From contig JAWLBX010000008.1 of assembly GCA_041687435.1 (NCBI GenBank), positions 1-64,000 on the forward strand: a stretch of DNA of 64,000 nt. Reading direction: 5' to 3'. Positions 8,857 to 17,155 of this stretch are shown piece by piece (the stretch's first letter is position 1; each line of letters starts with the position of its first letter). Both the position numbers and the translations under genes were made by a program. The notes under the pieces are model-generated. The model was given only the letters and a program-made list of their open reading frames with translations. It did no database searches and was not told the DNA's origin. The stretch comes from JACKII01 sp041687435 (GTDB lineage: Bacteria; Pseudomonadota; Alphaproteobacteria; Bin95).

Positions 8857-9593
8857 AAATATCAGCGTCGGCTAGACTGAGATCCGGGTGTGAATACACT
8901 GGGCGCGCGTATGGGGAGCAGATCGCTCAACCTCATGGTCTTTCTGTTGGGTTTGGTCGCTATGGTCGGGCTCAAAGTAGCTACAGTGCTGGCCAATGAT
9001 CTCCGCGATTTCGACAGCGATGCGCGCAATCGCTTCTTCAGCCATTCAACGCGTCGGGCGCAACCTGCTGGAAGGCAGCTTTTCAATCGGTGAGCTTTGG
9101 GGTGGCGTACGCATAGCGCTTGCTCCTGAACGTGAATACCTTACTGTGGAACTTTCTGGTCCTTGGGAGCGATATCGCGCCACGCGATCACTTCCATCGC
9201 CCGACGGTAGTTGCCAGAGCGACTGAAACCCTTGGCAAGGCTCTCGGTCTCCTTGCCACGCTGTGCGAACAGAATGCCGGGCACGACGAAGACCGTCCAC
9301 GCCGACGGCATTCAGCATTGGGCTGTAAAAGCCTCTGGCTGTGTGACGTCAGCGCCTGTCGGACAGAATTGAGGGTTTGAGGAGCGGAGGATTTCTGCTT
9401 GATACAACGGACCTGCTACGCGTCGGGCCAGGAAGAAAGAATAATATCAATGGTTTTGTGCGGAGAAGGTTGAATATCAGGCCCATGTTGCCGAGGCGGT
9501 CACGGGCGCGCGCTGCAATTGAGCAGGACGGCCAAACCTCATCTTTGTCTTCCATGACGCCAGCGCACGTCTCCGTGCCAGTGGCAATCAACA
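8857..9593. other. Gene-poor stretch between katE and the polyketide operon
   Basis: Apart from one possible small ORF at 9141-9311 I find no convincing gene in this stretch. A + frame near 8908-9093 starts with one hydrophobic segment (LNLMVFLLGLVAMVGL) and then loses coding character. A minus frame at about 8883-9054 (MAEEAIARIAVEIAEII) is equally possible and equally unsupported. The region may hold decayed genes. Confidence 0.4.
9141..9311 (-). CDS. Possible 56-aa protein or gene remnant
   Basis: The frame starts at the ATG complement of 9309-9311 (MPSAWTVFVVPGILFAQRG) and ends with RDIAPKDQKVPQ. It has one hydrophobic segment followed by a charged tail with natural-looking composition (RRAMEVIAWRDI). 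It has no clear ribosome-binding site, and an in-frame stop lies just upstream. It could be a small membrane protein or the 3' remnant of a longer gene. No family recognised. Confidence 0.3.
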   Translation of the reverse strand: MPSAWTVFVVPGILFAQRGKETESLAKGFSRSGNYRRAMEVIAWRDIAPKDQKVPQ

Positions 9594-9618
9594 GGAACGA
9601 GGTACGCCGCAATGCGTT
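9594..9618 (+). promoter_or_regulatory. EcfG-type promoter of the type III PKS operon
   Basis: GGAAC (9594-9598) is followed after 16 bases by CGTT (9615-9618), within the 16-17 spacing accepted for EcfG promoters. It points at the polyketide synthase gene, whose start is about 65 bases downstream. Confidence 0.65.
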
Positions 9619-9684
9619 TCATGAATATCAGCGCGTTCCGCAGCGGGTTGGGTTCCAATACAGCCTTGGCGAATGGAGATGTTG

Positions 9685-10737
9685 GTGTCGTATCAGGTGA
9701 AGCTGCTTTCCGTCGGAACGGCGGTGCCCCTTCATGTCATCAACCAGCGCGACGCGGCGCATGTTGCGCGTGACATTTTTTCGGCGCGTTACGAAGATTT
9801 TGAGCGCCTTGTGAAAGTATTTGAAAGTTCCGGCATCCTGCGCCGTTACCTCGTCAAGCCGCTTGAGTGGTACGTGGAACAGCATGGGTGGTCTGAACGC
9901 AATGCCGCCTATCTGGATGGCGCCTGCGCCTTGTTTGTCGACGCTGCGTCACGAGCATTGGCGGATGCGGGGCTGAGTGCTGCCGAAGTCGATACCGTCG
10001 TCACTATATCATCGACCGGCCTTGCTACCCCTGGCATCGACTCGCGGGTGGCGGAACAACTCGGGTTTCGCAGCAATATCGAACGTGTCCCGGTCTTTGG
10101 TCTGGGCTGTGCCGGTGGTGTCACCGGATTGGGCCTCGGTGCCCGTCTGGCACAGTCGCGCCCGGGCAGCTGCGTTCTCGTCGTAGCGGTCGAACTCTGC
10201 TCGGTCGCGTTTCGTCTGGACAAGCTGACTAAGGAAAACATCGTGGCGACCGCGCTGTTCGGCGACGGGGCAGCGGCCTGTGTGCTGCGTGTGGGTGATC
10301 CGGGAATTGCGGTCGTGGAGCTTTCCGGTCAGCACACCTGGCCCGGAACTCTGGATATCATGGGGTGGAGCGTGGATGACACCGGGCTTGGCGTGATCTT
10401 TGACCGTGCCATCCCGCCCTTTGCCGAGGCGAACATCGCCCCCGCCGTTGCCGGCATTCTGGCCCGCCACGGTTTGGGGTTGGCCGACGTGGACAGATTC
10501 GCCTGCCATCCCGGTGGGGCAAAAGTGATCATTGCGTTGGAGGGTGCCCTTTCCTTGAATCAGGGGGCACTGGACCATGAACGCACGGTGCTGGCCGAAT
10601 ATGGCAACATGTCGGCTCCGACCGCCCTGTTCGTTCTGGAGCGGATGGTGAAGTCCGGGCTGCCGCCGCGCACCTTGCTTACAGCAATGGGACCGGGCTT
10701 TACAGCGAGCTGTGTCTCTCTGCTGGCGGCGGCATGA
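9685..10737 (+). CDS. Type III polyketide synthase (chalcone/stilbene synthase family)
   Basis: A homodimeric, ACP-independent ketosynthase that extends an acyl-CoA with malonyl-CoA and cyclises it, usually to alkylpyrones or alkylresorcinols in bacteria. Counting from the GTG at 9685, the catalytic triad is Cys142 (GLGCAGG), His275 (FACHPGGAK) and Asn308 (EYGNMSAPT). At about 350 aa it has the family length. I chose GTG because GGAG (9675-9678) is spaced 6 bases before it; the ATGs at 9673 and 9679 have no site. It overlaps the methyltransferase by 4 bases and is the first gene of a three-gene operon behind an EcfG-type promoter. The product cannot be predicted from sequence. Confidence 0.93.
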   Translation: MSYQVKLLSVGTAVPLHVINQRDAAHVARDIFSARYEDFERLVKVFESSGILRRYLVKPLEWYVEQHGWSERNAAYLDGACALFVDAASRALADAGLSAAEVDTVVTISSTGLATPGIDSRVAEQLGFRSNIERVPVFGLGCAGGVTGLGLGARLAQSRPGSCVLVVAVELCSVAFRLDKLTKENIVATALFGDGAAACVLRVGDPGIAVVELSGQHTWPGTLDIMGWSVDDTGLGVIFDRAIPPFAEANIAPAVAGILARHGLGLADVDRFACHPGGAKVIIALEGALSLNQGALDHERTVLAEYGNMSAPTALFVLERMVKSGLPPRTLLTAMGPGFTASCVSLLAAA

Positions 10738-11240
10738 CGTTCGCGGCACTTTTGCTGGCGCTCGTCACCCTCGGGCGGCTGGGCGAACTGTTACTGGCGC
10801 GCAAGAATACGCGGGCGCTTCTTGCAAAGGGCGCTTATGAGGTGGCGCCGGAGCATTATCCAGCGATTGTGCTTTTGCATTCCCTTTGGCTCGGAACACT
10901 CTGGGTGTTCGGTTCAGGACAGCCTGTCGATCCCATCTGGCTTGCCATCTTTCTGCTGCTACAGGTCGCTCGGGTATGGGTTTTGGCCACACTCGGTTCC
11001 CGCTGGACGACGCGCATCCTGGTCGTGCCGGGCGAGCATCTGGTCGCGCGTGGTCCATATCGGTATGTCAACCATCCCAACTATCTTGTGGTGATTGGCG
11101 AGATTGCCGTCCTGCCGCTGTGCCTTGCCTTGCCGTGGGTCGCCGTCGGTTTCACGGTTCTGAATGCTGCAATCCTGGTAATCCGCATCCGGGCGGAAAA
11201 TGCCGGGCTGATGACGTCGCGCCAGGATGTACAAAGCTGA
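10734..11240 (+). CDS. Isoprenylcysteine carboxyl methyltransferase-family protein
   Basis: 168 aa with about four or five membrane segments and the family motif GPYRYVNHPNYLVV (near residues 107-120), followed by the RIRAEN segment that binds S-adenosylmethionine. In bacteria such membrane methyltransferases beside type III polyketide synthases O-methylate alkylpyrones (the BpsA/BpsB and SrsA/SrsB pairs are the known precedents). The 4-base overlap with the synthase gene supports the same role here. Protein prenylcysteine methylation is not expected in bacteria. Confidence 0.85.
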   Translation: MTFAALLLALVTLGRLGELLLARKNTRALLAKGAYEVAPEHYPAIVLLHSLWLGTLWVFGSGQPVDPIWLAIFLLLQVARVWVLATLGSRWTTRILVVPGEHLVARGPYRYVNHPNYLVVIGEIAVLPLCLALPWVAVGFTVLNAAILVIRIRAENAGLMTSRQDVQS

Positions 11241-12786
11241 GTCACCGCCCGTGAAGACAGTGCCCTTCGCGACCTGGCTAGGGTTCGGGGCGATGTGCGT
11301 CGGCATGTTCATGGCGATTCTGGATGTGCAGATCGTCGCCACCTCGCTGCCGAACATCCAGGCGGCGTTTGCAATTGCACCCGACCAGATGAGTTGGGTC
11401 CAGACTGCCTATCTGATTGCCGAGGTCATTGCGATCCCGCTCACCGGTCTGCTGATGCGGATGCTGACGATGCGCTGGCTGTTCGTCGGGGCAACGACAG
11501 TGTTTACGCTGGCATCGGTCGGTTGTGCGGCTTCAGGCAGCTTTGCCGAACTCATCCTTTGGCGCGTGGTTCAGGGGCTGGCGGGCGGCACGCTGATCCC
11601 CGCTGTCTTTGCCGCCGTTTTCCTGCTTTTCCCGCCCCGCCGCCAGGGAATCGCCACGACGCTGGCCGGTGTGCTGGCCGTTCTCGCCCCGACAGTCGGC
11701 CCGATCGTCGGTGGGTGGATCACCCAGACCTATTCCTGGCACTGGCTATTCCTGATCAACGTGATTCCGGGGATTGCCGCAATTGCCGTCGCAGCGATGG
11801 TATTGCCGCGCGCGCCGCTGAGGATGGCCATGATCCGAACATTGGACTGGCTGTCGCTCGGCCTGCTCGCCATCGGCCTTGCGGCGCTGGAGATAGCGTT
11901 GAAAGAGGGCCCGCAACGTGGCTGGATGTCGGGGCTAGTGATCGGGCTCCTGGTCCTTGCCAGTGTCAGCGTTGGCGGCTTTGTCCGACGCAGCCTGTTT
12001 GCGGTGCCGCCCGTCGTCGAACTGCGCAATTTCGCCGACCGCAACTTTGCGGTGGGCTGCATCCTCAGCTTTGCCCTCGGCATCGGACTGTTCGGATCGG
12101 TCTATCTCATGCCGGTCTATCTGGCCTTCGTGCGCGGGCACGGGCCGCTGGACATCGGGGCGATCATGCTGGTGACGGGTGTGGCCCAGTTGCTGATGGC
12201 ACCTGCCGCGGTGGCACTGGAGCAGCGGGTCGATGCGCGTCTGCTGACCGGGTTCGGCTTTGCACTTTTTGCCGCTGGCCTTGGCATGAGCGGTTTCCAG
12301 ACACCGCAAACCGATGCCGAAGGCATGTTCTGGCCGCAGGTTGTGCGTGGGCTGGCGATCATGTTCTGCCTCTTGCCACCGACCCGTCTTGCGCTCGGAA
12401 ACCTGCCACCCGACCGGGTCCCGGATGCCAGCGGATTGTTCAACCTGATGCGCAATCTCGGAGGTGCCTTGGGTCTGGCGCTGATCGACACGGTCATCTA
12501 TTCCCGCAGCCCGGTCCACGGGGCAGAACTGCTCACGCGTCTGCAGCAGGGAGATGCGGAAGCCGCGCGGTTCCTCGGGATTCCCGAAGGAATGATGTCG
12601 GCGCTACCCTCTGGGCCGCTGCCGGGGACAGCGATGGCGCAGCTTGCGCCTTTGTTGGAAAAAGCGGTGCTGACGTCTGCGATCAATGAGGCTTGGTTGG
12701 TCGTTGCGATCATCACGGCTGGGGCGTTGCTTTGCGTGCCGTTCGCTCGACCGGGAACTGACCAACGTTCCAAAAGCGATGCATAG
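11227..12786 (+). CDS. DHA2-family (EmrB/QacA-type) MFS exporter
   Basis: 519 aa with about 14 membrane segments, as in the DHA2 drug:proton antiporters. The motifs AILDVQIVATSLPNIQ, WVQTAYLIAEVIAIPLTG and the motif C region LAPTVGPIVGGWI are clear. It overlaps the methyltransferase gene by 14 bases, so it belongs to the polyketide operon and probably exports the (methylated) product. No EmrA-type membrane-fusion partner is present. A GTG at about 11251 is an alternative start that would remove eight residues. Confidence 0.9.
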   Translation: MYKAESPPVKTVPFATWLGFGAMCVGMFMAILDVQIVATSLPNIQAAFAIAPDQMSWVQTAYLIAEVIAIPLTGLLMRMLTMRWLFVGATTVFTLASVGCAASGSFAELILWRVVQGLAGGTLIPAVFAAVFLLFPPRRQGIATTLAGVLAVLAPTVGPIVGGWITQTYSWHWLFLINVIPGIAAIAVAAMVLPRAPLRMAMIRTLDWLSLGLLAIGLAALEIALKEGPQRGWMSGLVIGLLVLASVSVGGFVRRSLFAVPPVVELRNFADRNFAVGCILSFALGIGLFGSVYLMPVYLAFVRGHGPLDIGAIMLVTGVAQLLMAPAAVALEQRVDARLLTGFGFALFAAGLGMSGFQTPQTDAEGMFWPQVVRGLAIMFCLLPPTRLALGNLPPDRVPDASGLFNLMRNLGGALGLALIDTVIYSRSPVHGAELLTRLQQGDAEAARFLGIPEGMMSALPSGPLPGTAMAQLAPLLEKAVLTSAINEAWLVVAIITAGALLCVPFARPGTDQRSKSDA

Positions 12787-12928
12787 CCCGGCCCTCTTCA
12801 TGAACATGGCACAGAAAGCGGTGGCAAAATTGGGCGGTTCTATTGGAGCGGGCTTGGCTCGACCTTTGCCGCCCCTCGAGCCGTCACCAACTTTCGGGCA
12901 TTTTTTTTCGCGCTTGTAAGTCTACAGC

Positions 12929-14302
12929 CTAGGCGCCCTTGATGGCCTCAAACGCCGCCAGCGCCTGCTCTCGCGCTGCGGTGTGGCTGACAATGGGCGG
13001 GATTCCGGCGGCGCCGGGCTCATAGCTTTCAGCTTCCGGCTGCCAGCGGCGGCGATAGTTGCCGCTCTTGTCGAATTTAGCGCCTTGGGTGATTGGGTTG
13101 AAGATGCGGAAATACGGGGCCGCGTCCGCGCCACAGCCGGCCACCCACTGCCAGTTGGCGATGTTCTGGGCCGGGTCGGCATCGACCAGCGTATCCCAAA
13201 ACCAAGCCTCGCCTGCCTGCCAGGGCAGCAGGAGATGCTTGGTCAGGAACGAGGCAACGCCCATCCGTACCCGGTTGTGCATCCAGCCCGTATGCCAAAG
13301 CTGGGCCATGCCGGCGTCGATCCAGGGATAGCCGGTGCGGCCCCTTTGCCATGCCTTTAATGCGTCCGGATCGTCTGCCCATGGGAACCGGCGGAATTTG
13401 TCCTGAAACGGTCGTTCCGGCAGTTCCGGAAAGTGATAGAGAAGGTTTGCGCCAAAATCTCGCCAGACCAACTCGCGCAGAAAGGATTCGGCACCGTTCT
13501 CAAGCCGCGGTTCTGCATCGGCGGCATGGCGGGCTGCATGCCAGATCTGCCGTGGCGACAACTCGCCGAAAGCAAGATAGGGCGAGACGGCAGACGTGCC
13601 GTCCAGGTCCGGCCGGTTGCGGTTGCTGGCGTAGTGTTCTGCTGCATCCTCCAGAAATGCTTGCATGCGTGCTTCGCCTGCTCCCGCTGCGGCAGGCCAA
13701 GTTGCCCGCAGCCCGCTGGCCCAGTCGGGGCGGGTCGGCAGGAGGTTCCAATCGGCCAGCCGTTCGCCACGGATGCCGAAATCAGCCAGTGCCTGCCGGG
13801 TCGGAGCCGGCAGTGGTGCGGAGGGGGTGCCGAGGGCCATGCTGGCCTTGTAAAATGGGGTGAACACCTTGAACCAGCCGCCCTGTTTGGTCTCAACCTC
13901 CCAGGGCTCACGCAGATAGGCCGATGCGAAGCTTTTCGCCGCCACCCCATGCCGCTTGAGCGCGGCCTTCAGCGCCTTGTCCGCCGCCACGCCCCAGGCC
14001 GTATAGCGCCGGTTCCAGCAAACAGTGCCGGCTTCCAGTGCCGCCGCCACGCCCAGCGCTTCTGTGTTCTGATCGCCGCGGCGCAACAGCAGGGGCACAC
14101 CGATCGTTTCCAGCCCTTCCGCCAGCCGGGTCAGCGCCTGGTGCAGCCACCAGCGTCCGGCGCCGCCGAGGGGGCGGCCGTCGGCCGAATCGTCCAGCAC
14201 ATACAAGGCCACGGTCGGGCCGGATTGCATTGCCGTGGTCAACGCCGGATTGTCGGCAACGCGCAGATCGCGGCGGAACAGAACCAGGGATGGCGCGGCC
14301 AT
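12929..14302 (-). CDS. phrB: Deoxyribodipyrimidine photolyase
   Basis: 457 aa. A light-driven enzyme that splits UV-induced cyclobutane pyrimidine dimers. The N-terminal alpha/beta antenna domain starts VLFRRDLRVADNPAL. The C-terminal FAD-binding domain has TSAVSPYLAFGELSPRQ, ELVWRDF, YPWIDAGMAQLWHTGWMHNR and NIANWQWVAGCGADA, as in class I CPD photolyases. It is transcribed toward the polyketide operon and diverges from plcP over 119 bases. It could in principle be a cryptochrome-like paralogue, but the motifs and length favour a repair enzyme. Confidence 0.93.
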   Translation of the reverse strand: MAAPSLVLFRRDLRVADNPALTTAMQSGPTVALYVLDDSADGRPLGGAGRWWLHQALTRLAEGLETIGVPLLLRRGDQNTEALGVAAALEAGTVCWNRRYTAWGVAADKALKAALKRHGVAAKSFASAYLREPWEVETKQGGWFKVFTPFYKASMALGTPSAPLPAPTRQALADFGIRGERLADWNLLPTRPDWASGLRATWPAAAGAGEARMQAFLEDAAEHYASNRNRPDLDGTSAVSPYLAFGELSPRQIWHAARHAADAEPRLENGAESFLRELVWRDFGANLLYHFPELPERPFQDKFRRFPWADDPDALKAWQRGRTGYPWIDAGMAQLWHTGWMHNRVRMGVASFLTKHLLLPWQAGEAWFWDTLVDADPAQNIANWQWVAGCGADAAPYFRIFNPITQGAKFDKSGNYRRRWQPEAESYEPGAAGIPPIVSHTAAREQALAAFEAIKGA

Positions 14303-14421
14303 TGTTGTCTCCCGACCGAGGGTGTCTCGGAATCGTCATGCCCGTTGATTACGCACCGTGCGCCGTTTAGACCGTTCATAGACCCGCGACCGAGCGCCTC
14401 GCCGCGCGCCTGAGTGCCACC

Positions 14422-15240
14422 ATGCTGATGACACACATTCTGCGCTACCGCACCATCTGGATTTCCGATGTGCATCTGGGAACAAAAGGGTGCCAAGCGG
14501 ACCTATTGCTGGATTTCCTGAAGCATACCGAAAGCGATACGCTTTATCTGGTCGGCGACATCATTGACGGCTGGCGGCTCAAAGGCTCCTGGTATTGGCC
14601 ACAGGCGCACAATGACGTGGTTCAGAAGATTTTGCGGAAGGCGCGCAAGGGCACGCGCGTTGTGTTCATCCCCGGCAATCACGATGAATTCGCCCGCCCC
14701 TTCATCAATCACACGTTCGGCGGTATCGATATCAAACGCAACACCATGCATAAGACCGCTAACGGGCGGCGGCTGTTGATCATGCATGGCGACGAGTTGG
14801 ATGCGGTGGTCAAATCCGCCAAATGGCTCGCCCTTGCCGGGGATCGGGCCTACCGCTTCGCGCTGGTGGCGAATGTCTATTACAATTGGGCCCGCAAGAA
14901 ATTTGGTTACGATTACTGGTCATTGTCGGCGTATCTGAAATACAAGGTTAAAAATGCCGTTGCGTTTATCGGCAAATACGAGGAATCGGTAGCGGAATAT
15001 GCGCGCGACCGGGGCGCTGATGGCGTCGTCTGCGGCCACATCCACCACCCGGAAATGCGCGATGTCAATGGCACCCTGTATATCAACGATGGCGATTGGG
15101 TGGAGAGTTGCACGGCTCTGGTGGAGCACGAAGACGGCCGTCTGGAACTGTTGCGCTGGATGGTGCCGCTTGCTGTGCGGGAGGCGGCAGGGCAGGACGC
15201 CGAACGGCTGGATGCGGCCGGCATGCCGGTGCGGGTATAG
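14422..15240 (+). CDS. plcP: PlcP-type metallophosphoesterase (phospholipase C of lipid remodelling)
   Basis: 272 aa with the calcineurin-like metal sites: SDVHLG (near residue 16), GDIIDGW, PGNHDEF, HGDELD and GHIHHPEM. It resembles UDP-2,3-diacylglucosamine hydrolases (LpxH). However, it lies 3 bases upstream of a family 4 glycosyltransferase, the arrangement of plcP-agt in alphaproteobacteria. There PlcP cleaves phosphatidylcholine or phosphatidylethanolamine to diacylglycerol under phosphate starvation. I call PlcP on that context; LpxH-like is the alternative. I see no convincing Pho box in the 119 bases upstream. Confidence 0.75.
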   Translation: MLMTHILRYRTIWISDVHLGTKGCQADLLLDFLKHTESDTLYLVGDIIDGWRLKGSWYWPQAHNDVVQKILRKARKGTRVVFIPGNHDEFARPFINHTFGGIDIKRNTMHKTANGRRLLIMHGDELDAVVKSAKWLALAGDRAYRFALVANVYYNWARKKFGYDYWSLSAYLKYKVKNAVAFIGKYEESVAEYARDRGADGVVCGHIHHPEMRDVNGTLYINDGDWVESCTALVEHEDGRLELLRWMVPLAVREAAGQDAERLDAAGMPVRV

Positions 15241-15243
15241 GGC

Positions 15244-16254
15244 TTGCCGTTGCGCCTGCTGATCGTCACCGACGCGTGGTTTCCCCAGGTCAACGGCGTG
15301 GTGCGCACACTTTCGACCATGGTGGAGCAGTTGCGCGCCCGCGGTGACATTGTGGAGACGGTGACGCCGGCGGATTTCCGCAGCACGCCATGCCCGACCT
15401 ATCCCGAGATCCGCCTGGCGGTGTGCAGCCCGCGCGCCATGGCCCGCCGCATCGAAGCCTTTCAGCCGACGGCGGTGCACATCGCGACGGAGGGGCCATT
15501 GGGTTTTCTCGCCCGGCGCTATGTGAGAAAGCGTGGCTGGCCGTTTTCCACCAGCTTTCACACGCGCTTTCCTGAATACATTCATGCCCGCACCCGCTTT
15601 CCGGTGCGTTGGAGCTATGCAGGGCTGCGCTGGTTCCACGGGGCGGCGGCATCGGTGATGGTGCCGACCGCGGCGGTGCAGCAGGATCTGGCGGCGAGAG
15701 GGTTCCGCAATCTGAAGCTTTGGACCCGCGGCGTTGACACGGCGCTGTTCCGGCCGGGGCCGCGGCCCGGTTGGGCGGACGGTCTGCCCCGGCCGGTCAT
15801 GCTCTATGTCGGCCGCGTGGCAGTTGAAAAGAGCCTGCCAGATTTCTTGGGGCTGGCGCGGTCCGGCACCAAACTGGTGGTCGGCGACGGCCCGGCGCGT
15901 GCGGCGCTGGCAAGGCAATTCCCCGAGGGGCTGTTCCTTGGTGCGAAGTTTGGCGAGCGCCTGGCCGAGGTCTACCGTGCCGCCGACGTATTCGTGTTTC
16001 CCAGCCGGACCGATACCTTCGGCCTTGTCATGCTGGAGGCGCTGGCGAGCGGCGTGCCGGTGGCAGCCTGCCCGGTCATGGGGCCAATCGACGTCATCGG
16101 CAAAGCCCCGGTCGGCTGTCTCGATCACGATCTGGACCGGGCAATTGGCGCAGCGCTCCAGATTCCGCGCGACGCCTGCCGGTCCCATGCGGAAGGTTTT
16201 TCCTGGCTCGCCTGCGCCGAGCGCTTCCGCGGGTTTCTGGTGCCATTCGGCTGA
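15244..16254 (+). CDS. agt: Agt-type glycosyltransferase family 4 (glycolipid synthase)
   Basis: 336 aa, GT-B fold. The N-terminal domain starts LLIVTDAWFPQVNGVVRTL and contains SFHTRFPEY. The C-terminal donor domain has LYVGRVAVEKSLPDFL and VFVFPSRTDTFGLVMLEALASG, the E-x7-E motif of GT4. Homologues next to plcP transfer glucose or glucuronic acid to diacylglycerol, making phosphorus-free membrane lipids. The start is the TTG at 15244, directly after the plcP stop, since no ATG or GTG fits and the N-terminal strand begins there. Sugar specificity is not readable. Confidence 0.8.
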   Translation: MPLRLLIVTDAWFPQVNGVVRTLSTMVEQLRARGDIVETVTPADFRSTPCPTYPEIRLAVCSPRAMARRIEAFQPTAVHIATEGPLGFLARRYVRKRGWPFSTSFHTRFPEYIHARTRFPVRWSYAGLRWFHGAAASVMVPTAAVQQDLAARGFRNLKLWTRGVDTALFRPGPRPGWADGLPRPVMLYVGRVAVEKSLPDFLGLARSGTKLVVGDGPARAALARQFPEGLFLGAKFGERLAEVYRAADVFVFPSRTDTFGLVMLEALASGVPVAACPVMGPIDVIGKAPVGCLDHDLDRAIGAALQIPRDACRSHAEGFSWLACAERFRGFLVPFG

Positions 16255-16334
16255 GGTATGGAAACGCCTCTGGCGTCTGTTTGTGCGAACCCGTACAACG
16301 CCGCAATCATTCGCAACCAGACGAGGCTCCGCTC

Positions 16335-17123
16335 ATGAAACTCTCGACAGAAAAGATGATCGGCAAAAAAGACGGCCATATTGGCTGGATGACCTTCAAC
16401 AATCCCGAGCGCCGTAACGCGATGTCGCTGGAGATGTGGGAGGCTGTCGGCGAGATCATGGCTGACTTTCAGGCCGACGAGAATATCCGCGTCGTCGTCA
16501 TGCACGGCGCGGGCGACAAGGCCTTCGTTTCCGGCGCCGACATCAGCCAGTTCGAGAAGATGCGCGCCGACGCCGCAATGACCGAGAAGTACAACGCCCG
16601 CGCCGAGGCAGGACGCAAGGCCATCCGCGATTTCGACCGCCCGATCATCGCCATGATCCGAGGTTTCTGCATGGGCGGCGGCCTCGGCATCGCCATGTCG
16701 GCCGACCTGCGCTTTGCCGCGGAAGGCTCCACCTTCGGCATTCCGGCCGCACGCCTTTCCATCGCCTACACGGGCGACAACATCGTCAATCTCTACAACC
16801 TGGTCGGACCGTCGCGCGCGAAGGACATTCTCTATAGCGCCCGCCGTTTCGATGAGCAGGAGGCACTGTCCATCGGCCTGATCAACCGCGTGTTCGCCGT
16901 CGACAAGCTGGAGGACGAGACCCGCATCTATTGCGAGACGCTGGCCGACAATGCGCCGCTCTCGATCAAGGCGCACAAGGTCATTCTGGGCGAGTTGTCG
17001 AAAAAGAATCCGGACCAGTCGAAGATCGACGCGGTCGCAGCCATGTGCTTCGATAGCGCCGACTACAAGGAAGGCCGCACCGCGTTCATGGAGAAGCGCA
17101 AGCCGGTCTGGCAGGGCGCCTGA
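16335..17123 (+). CDS. Enoyl-CoA hydratase/isomerase family protein
   Basis: 262 aa crotonase-fold enzyme. GWMTFNNPERRNAMS opens the fold. The oxyanion hole is formed at VSGADISQF and RGFCMGGGLGIAMSADLRFA. The catalytic Glu positions of true hydratases are replaced: the segment is FGIPAARLSIAYTGDNIVNL rather than the usual FxxPEITLGxxPG. The real reaction may therefore be an isomerase, lyase or hydrolase step. The frame is open upstream to 16281, but the ATG at 16335 begins the recognisable domain. It is probably separate from agt and followed by nnrU at 32 bases. Confidence 0.85.
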   Translation: MKLSTEKMIGKKDGHIGWMTFNNPERRNAMSLEMWEAVGEIMADFQADENIRVVVMHGAGDKAFVSGADISQFEKMRADAAMTEKYNARAEAGRKAIRDFDRPIIAMIRGFCMGGGLGIAMSADLRFAAEGSTFGIPAARLSIAYTGDNIVNLYNLVGPSRAKDILYSARRFDEQEALSIGLINRVFAVDKLEDETRIYCETLADNAPLSIKAHKVILGELSKKNPDQSKIDAVAAMCFDSADYKEGRTAFMEKRKPVWQGA

Positions 17124-17155
17124 TCGACTACCGGAGAGCCTGAAGAGGTGACGAG

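Noticed and set aside
14303..14421. A Pho box upstream of plcP (TCGTCAT followed by GTTGATT)
   Set aside because: Only the first half resembles CTGTCAT; the second half fails.
16335..17123. A straightforward enoyl-CoA hydratase function
   Set aside because: The usual catalytic Glu segments are altered, so I kept only the family name.
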